Shown here piece after piece: positions 34,343-38,039 of a stretch of 38,039 nucleotides of DNA. Position numbers and translations under genes: made by a program. The first letter of the stretch is position 1. Each line of letters starts with the position of its first letter. The DNA comes from Lachnospiraceae bacterium (GTDB lineage: Bacteria > Bacillota > Clostridia > Lachnospirales > Lachnospiraceae): assembly GCA_949383255.1 (NCBI GenBank), contig CASJPF010000036.1, forward strand, positions 1-38,039, in the 5' to 3' direction. The notes under the pieces are model-generated. The model had not been told where the DNA came from, searched no databases, and was given only the letters and a program-made list of their open reading frames with translations.

Positions 34343-36097
34343 ATGAACAAGTACAGCGTGAAAGCAGCGGCATGTGCCCTTGTTGGAACACTTTCATTAT
34401 CAGGATACCAGACAACCCTTGAAGCAAAGATCCACGGCTCATCAGATGTACCTGCTGCAGGTGTCGCTGTGGTGATGGATGAAGGCAGTACGATACAGGA
34501 TCTTCAGGTGGAGGTAGTGCAGAATATAGCCTATCTTGAAAGTGCATCAGGGTTGCAGCCAAATATTGTACTCGCATCAGAAAAGGCTGGCTTAGCGGAG
34601 GCAGTGAATCATATCGTGCAGTCAAATCCAAAGTTGGCAACTGCAAAGGCTACATCAGAGAATGGGCAGCACAGCACAACAGCGACTGACGAAGAAATGT
34701 CAGGACAGCAGGAAACATCGAATGAAGAGATTTTCGAGCAGGAAAGTCAAGAACAGGCGTCTTCTCCCTTAGAAGAATCGGAAGTGACTTCCGAGCAGGA
34801 GACATCCAATTCAGAGACTTTTGAACAGGAATCTTCTACAGAAGAATCTTCAGAGCAGGAGACATCTAATCCAGATACTTCTGAACAGGAATTTTCTACA
34901 GAAGAATCTTCAGAGCAGGAGACATCTAATCCAGATACTTCTGAACAGGAATCTTCTACAGAAGAATCTTCAGAGCAGGAGACAAGCGAGGAAGAAACCA
35001 CAGAGGAGCCAACAAGTACGGAAGATGATTTCCAGACAAGTGCAGGTTTTTCTGCCACAGATACTTATGATAATGTCGAGATCAGTGAGGAGGAGGAGAC
35101 AGAGACACGGACAGACGAGCAGGATTTTTCTGGGCTTGTGATTGCGAGAGTAACCAACTATGTGAATGTCAGAAGCCTTCCGAGCGAAGAGGGTGAGATT
35201 GTCGGAAAGCTTTATGATAAGTCTGTCGGTGAGTTTATCGAGGAGAAAGATGGCTGGTACAAGATTGTTTCAGGAAATTGTACTGGATATGTCAAAGGGG
35301 AATATTGTGTTGTAGGAGAGGAAGCAGAGGCGCTCGCAAAGGAAGTGGGAACAACTTATGCTGTTGTCAATACTACGACACTGAAGGTTCGGAAAGAGGC
35401 AAGTACAGAGTCTTCTGTGCTCGGTCTTGTTCCAATTGAAGAGGAACTAATTGTAGTAGAAGAACTTGATGGATGGGTTAAAATCGCAATAGAAGAAGGC
35501 GACGGCTACGTTTCAAGAGACTATGTAAATCTCAGAACTGATTTTGTGCATGCAGAGTCAAGAGAAGAGGAAGAAGCGAGACTTGCCAAAGAGGCGAGAG
35601 CGCGTGAGGAAGCACGGGCGGCTGCGGCTGCAACAGAGGCAGCGCGTGCTCAGAAGAAAGCGGAAACACAGGCGAATAAGGCTGAGAAATCTGAGGCAAA
35701 TCAGGCGACAATTGAAGCGGCAAGAAATACAGCAGCTTCGTCTGGTGGCAGTGAAATGGGAAAAGCTGTAATTGACTACGCGACACAGTTTGTAGGCAAT
35801 CCGTATGTATATGGTGGTTCAAGCCTTACAAACGGCACAGATTGTTCTGGTTTTGTTATGAGTGTGTATGCTAACTTTGGTGTGAGTCTGCCACATTCTT
35901 CTTCTGCATTGAGAAGTAAAGGATATGATGTTGGAGGGTTGCAAAATGCACAGCCAGGTGATATTGTATGCTACTCTGGTCACGTAGGCTTGTATGTTGG
36001 AAATGGACAAATTGTTCATGCCAGCACATCAAAGACTGGAATTATTGTTTCCAGTGCAACATATCGGAATATTCTGACAGTGAGAAGAATTTTCTAA
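34343..36097 (+). CDS. Secreted peptidoglycan hydrolase: signal peptide, acidic repeats, two SH3b domains, NlpC/P60
   Basis: The 584-residue product starts with a signal peptide (MNKYSVKAAACALVGTLSLS). A long Ser/Glu/Thr-rich region follows, with three exact-length 20-residue repeats at 151-210. Two bacterial SH3 domains (about 263-325 and 336-396; ARVTNYVNVRSLPSEEGEIV and VVNTTTLKVRKEASTESSVL) should bind the wall. After an Ala/Glu-rich coiled coil (about 400-465) comes an NlpC/P60 domain with Cys501 (DCSGF), His547 (GHVGLY) and His559, the endopeptidase triad. It likely cuts peptide stems during growth or cell separation. TTGGAGGAATAGTC precedes the ATG. Confidence 0.93.
   Translation: MNKYSVKAAACALVGTLSLSGYQTTLEAKIHGSSDVPAAGVAVVMDEGSTIQDLQVEVVQNIAYLESASGLQPNIVLASEKAGLAEAVNHIVQSNPKLATAKATSENGQHSTTATDEEMSGQQETSNEEIFEQESQEQASSPLEESEVTSEQETSNSETFEQESSTEESSEQETSNPDTSEQEFSTEESSEQETSNPDTSEQESSTEESSEQETSEEETTEEPTSTEDDFQTSAGFSATDTYDNVEISEEEETETRTDEQDFSGLVIARVTNYVNVRSLPSEEGEIVGKLYDKSVGEFIEEKDGWYKIVSGNCTGYVKGEYCVVGEEAEALAKEVGTTYAVVNTTTLKVRKEASTESSVLGLVPIEEELIVVEELDGWVKIAIEEGDGYVSRDYVNLRTDFVHAESREEEEARLAKEARAREEARAAAAATEAARAQKKAETQANKAEKSEANQATIEAARNTAASSGGSEMGKAVIDYATQFVGNPYVYGGSSLTNGTDCSGFVMSVYANFGVSLPHSSSALRSKGYDVGGLQNAQPGDIVCYSGHVGLYVGNGQIVHASTSKTGIIVSSATYRNILTVRRIF
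34793..34984 (+). repeat. 60-bp tandem repeats in the hydrolase linker
   Basis: Three units start at 34793, 34853 and 34913, with a partial fourth from 34973. Units 2 and 3 differ at a single base (TTT against TCT near 34894); unit 1 is more diverged. The period is a multiple of three, so gain or loss of units keeps the frame and changes linker length. Confidence 0.92.
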
Positions 36098-36124
36098 TTA
36101 TAAAAATAGCATACATAGTAATTT

Positions 36125-36162
36125 GAATGACAGGAAAAGTAGATTTTTCTGTCATTCTTTTT
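36125..36162 (+). terminator. Intrinsic terminator after the hydrolase gene
   Basis: GAATGACAG (36125-36133) pairs with CTGTCATTC (36149-36157), extended inward by AAAA/TTTT, followed by TTTTT. It lies 28 bases after the stop. Confidence 0.9.
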
Positions 36163-36170
36163 ATGCGCAG

Positions 36171-36250
36171 GGGCGTCCAAATGAAATATGTCTGTAAACT
36201 GACGGACGCCCAGCGCACGAGTAGGGAAAATGGAACTTCTCTACTCGATT
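36171..36250 (+). ncRNA. Two-hairpin structured motif, copy B
   Basis: Helix 1 is GGGCGTCC (36171-36178) with GGACGCCC (36204-36211), enclosing AAATGAAATATG and GTCTG-TAAA-CTGAC (one mismatch). Helix 2 is CGAGTAG (36218-36224) with CTACTCG (36241-36247), flanked by GCGC/GCGC. Compared with copy A at 22157-22236 the loops are kept while helix 1 and the inner stem differ in sequence but still pair. It follows a terminator directly, as copy A does. Confidence 0.5.
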
Positions 36251-36381
36251 GCGCAGATCGATACAGAGGAAGTATGTCGCTGACGATGTAATTATTTAGA
36301 TTTATAGAGTTGGAAAAAATGCACAAAAAATGTGAAATAAAATATTGTGACAGAAAGAGGAAAGCAGAAGACATTCGCGAC

Positions 36382-36479
36382 TTATCCACAGGAAAAAGGA
36401 TAAAAAATACTGAAAAATAGACTTATGCACCAAGTTATCCACATTATCCACAACAATGAACAGGTTTTCTTGTGGATAA
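36382..36479. promoter_or_regulatory. DnaA-box cluster
   Basis: Four perfect TTATCCACA boxes lie within 98 bases: 36382-36390, 36435-36443 and 36444-36452 on the + strand (the last two back to back) and 36471-36479 on the - strand. TTATGCACC at 36423-36431 differs from the consensus at one position. AT-rich DNA follows. Such clusters mark replication origins or DnaA-titrating sites. No dnaA or dnaN gene is in the window, so a regulatory or titration cluster upstream of hpf is as likely as an origin. Confidence 0.75.
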
Positions 36480-36668
36480 GGGAAAATTTATCAACGTATG
36501 TATGTTTTGTGAAAATGCATGAAAATTGTGTTTTTGGAGAAAACTTATCACAAAGGTATTGACAAACAATAGCTCGAGAATTATTTGCGCACGGCAATAG
36601 GATATACCAAAAAGTGAATAAAAAAGAGTGAAGAAATCTAATTTTTTTAGAATAAATGTCAAAAGATA

Positions 36669-36697
36669 TTGGAAAAAAGAAAGGGATATGGTATAAT
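36669..36697 (+). promoter_or_regulatory. Promoter and leader of hpf
   Basis: TTGGAA (36669-36674), 17 bases, TATAAT (36692-36697), with an extended -10 TGG. The leader can form ACAATTAAG/CTTAATTGT (36704-36728) or, instead, CTTAAT/ATTAAG (36720-36736); the second overlaps the first and lies close to the ribosome-binding site. Confidence 0.8.
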
Positions 36698-36756
36698 CGA
36701 CTTACAATTAAGGGACAGACTTAATTGTCAATTAAGAGCGAAGGGATGTGGACGTA

Positions 36757-37290
36757 ATGAAATTTATTATCAGCGGAAAAAACATCGATGTTACGCCTGG
36801 ATTAAAGGCGGCAGTTGAGGACAAGATCGGCAAGCTTGAGAAGTATTTTACGCCAGAAACGGAGGTACATGCGACATTAAGTGTCGAGAAAGAACGTCAA
36901 AAGATAGAGGTCACCATTCCAGTGAAAGGAACTATTATCCGCTCGGAACAGGTCAGCAATGACATGTATGTATCGATTGACCTTGCGGCAGAAGTGATCG
37001 AACGCCAGTTGAAAAAATATAAAAATAAATTCAGGGCAGACCAGCAGGCAGGGGCAGCAAGCCTGCGGACCGATTTCATAGAGAGCGGTTATGAGGAGGA
37101 TGACGATGAAGTGCGGATTGTGCGTACCAAGAAGTTTGATATTAAACCGATGTACGCAGAGGATGCATGTGTCCAGATGGAGCTTCTTGGACATGATTTC
37201 TATGTATTTTGCAATGCAGAGACAGATGAAGTTAATGTAGTATATAAGCGTAAAGGAAATACCTATGGTTTGATCGAGCCGGAAAATTAA
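36757..37290 (+). CDS. hpf: Ribosome hibernation promoting factor, long form
   Basis: Dimerises 70S ribosomes into inactive 100S particles in stationary phase. The ATG giving MKFIISGKNIDVTPGLKAAV was chosen; it follows AAGGGATGTGG, and a GTG three codons earlier is possible. The 177-residue product has the N-terminal ribosome-binding domain (to about residue 98), a short linker, and the C-terminal dimerisation domain (VRTKKFDIKPMYAEDACVQM, then ELLGHDFYVFCNAETDEVNV), so no separate partner is needed. It has its own promoter and is followed by a hairpin. Confidence 0.96.
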   Translation: MKFIISGKNIDVTPGLKAAVEDKIGKLEKYFTPETEVHATLSVEKERQKIEVTIPVKGTIIRSEQVSNDMYVSIDLAAEVIERQLKKYKNKFRADQQAGAASLRTDFIESGYEEDDDEVRIVRTKKFDIKPMYAEDACVQMELLGHDFYVFCNAETDEVNVVYKRKGNTYGLIEPEN

Positions 37291-37304
37291 ATAGGGATTT
37301 ATGG

Positions 37305-37339
37305 ACAGATATCAGGGAACTGGTATCTGTTCTTCTGTT
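37305..37339 (+). terminator. Likely terminator after hpf
   Basis: ACAGATATCAG (37305-37315) pairs with CTGGTATCTGT (37320-37330; one G-T pair) around GGAA. The tail TCTTCTGTT is only moderately T-rich. Confidence 0.65.
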
Positions 37340-37477
37340 GCTAAAATGTTGCCACGCTCATATTATAACAAATCCTATAAAATTAACAACCTATGTTTCA
37401 AATATATGGTAGCAAAAATATCAGCTTTCTCTTTAACTTCTTTTATTACATGGTGCTAGTATCACTAAGGGAAAATA

Positions 37478-37904
37478 TCACTCCGTTATCAGTGCATTCC
37501 CGAGAATAAACGCAATAAGTTTACTTGCCGAATCTCTTTCAAAAGGAAAAACTCTATTGAAATATTTGTAGTATATTAATATAGACCAATAAACTTCATA
37601 GCCGCCTTTATCATACTCTTCTTCTGTGGGAAAATAGGACAAACATCCATTCGTATATCCGTTTACATAAAAGAACGGATTATTTAATTTCTTCATTGAC
37701 TCAAGAGCAAACTCAACCATTAACTCATATGGAACTCCACAAATACCCCATTTTCCAATTGCAAAATATTGAACTTCTATCGCTTCCTCTTGCCTATACA
37801 CCCCTACATTATGCAGTCTCTTTATTTCCTCTAACTATGCCCTGCCGTCTATCCCACAATAATTCTTTGCTTCTTCTGCAATTTTTCCGCCATCGTAAGA
37901 GATG
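37478..37904 (-). pseudogene. C-terminal remnant of a neutral/alkaline ceramidase-like protein
   Basis: On the - strand a frame reads EVQYFAIGKWGICGVPYELM, then FFYVNGYTNGCLSYFPTEEE and YDKGGYEVYW, resembling the C-terminal part of neutral/alkaline ceramidase-like hydrolases (GVPYEL, NGY-NGCLSYFPT and GGYE motifs). Upstream the same frame continues as LEEIKRLHNVGVYRQEE but is cut by a TAG near 37830. Before it comes SLYADVPSYDGGKIAEEAKN and a further frameshift near 37933. From 37905 to the window end the - strand holds more degraded frames that I cannot assign. No start is in the window. Confidence 0.6.
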
Positions 37905-38039
37905 GTACATCAGCATACAAACTCATTTCTCTTGAATACATATATCAATCGCTAACGTATCTGCCATGTGAACTACCCATTGTTTAAAGCCAATGGGCTT
38001 CCTGCTTCATCAACCTCGTAACCAAACTTGTTTGGTTTA

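Noticed and set aside
34793..34984. CRISPR-like array because of regularly spaced repeats
   Set aside because: The repeats are contiguous, in frame, and lie inside a coding region; there are no spacers.
36171..36250. Known raiA-type RNA motif upstream of hpf
   Set aside because: It lies about 500 bases from hpf, behind another gene's terminator, and its sister copy is not near any hpf gene. I could not match it to the known consensus.
36382..36479. Firm call of the chromosomal origin
   Set aside because: The DnaA boxes are real, but no dnaA, dnaN or clear unwinding element of known type is in the window, so only a cluster is annotated.
1..38039. tRNA or rRNA genes
   Set aside because: No cloverleaf with T-loop and anticodon arms and no rRNA-like stretch could be recognised in the intergenic regions on either strand.

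Overview
The window is a chromosomal segment of a low-to-mid GC Gram-positive bacterium, most likely a Clostridia member of the family Lachnospiraceae. This is inferred from gene order (S10-spc-alpha ribosomal cluster, a KOW-domain gene between map and infA, then J-domain protein, ECF transporter, truA, rplM-rpsI), strong AGGAGG ribosome-binding sites, an enlarged L17, an S4 without zinc cysteines and an L36 with zinc ligands. No species is claimed.

Positions 1-16603 hold the ribosomal protein super-cluster, all on the + strand: the tail of rpsJ, then rplC-rplD-rplW-rplB-rpsS-rplV-rpsC-rplP-rpmC-rpsQ-rplN-rplX-rplE-rpsZ-rpsH-rplF-rplR-rpsE-rpmD-rplO-secY-adk-map-KOW-infA, a sigma-A promoter, then rpmJ-rpsM-rpsK-rpsD-rpoA-rplQ and a clear intrinsic terminator. 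Structured intergenic RNA lies between secY and adk, before rpsM and between rpsM and rpsK; these are plausible autoregulatory sites. Positions 16774-20959 carry a J-domain protein, the energising module of an ECF vitamin transporter (ecfA1-ecfA2-ecfT) and truA. A consensus promoter and a 5' leader then drive rplM-rpsI, which ends at a terminator.

Positions 22141-33000 are an accessory region. It opens with about 350 bases of non-coding DNA packed with perfect helices, followed by a complete DpnII-type (GATC) restriction-modification operon of two adenine methyltransferases and an endonuclease. Next come a DRE-TIM aldolase and a stretch of decaying genes: the tail of a glutamate-synthase small subunit, an M13-peptidase lipoprotein, a LytTR response regulator, a DUF975 membrane protein, an unidentified membrane protein and a GHKL kinase domain. 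Three copies of a MITE of about 155 bp, two flanked by TAA duplications, and two copies of an 83-bp foldable repeat are scattered through it.

Positions 32317-37290 return to intact genes: an overlapping fabG-type reductase and thioredoxin reductase, a secreted SH3/NlpC-P60 peptidoglycan hydrolase with 60-bp tandem repeats, and the long ribosome hibernation factor hpf. Between the last two lie a second copy of a two-hairpin structured motif and a tight cluster of DnaA boxes. The window ends in a decayed ceramidase-like gene on the - strand.

The best candidates for something undescribed are the helix-rich locus at 22157-22506, with the partner of its first motif at 36171-36250 showing compensatory stem changes, and the DnaA-box cluster at 36382-36479.
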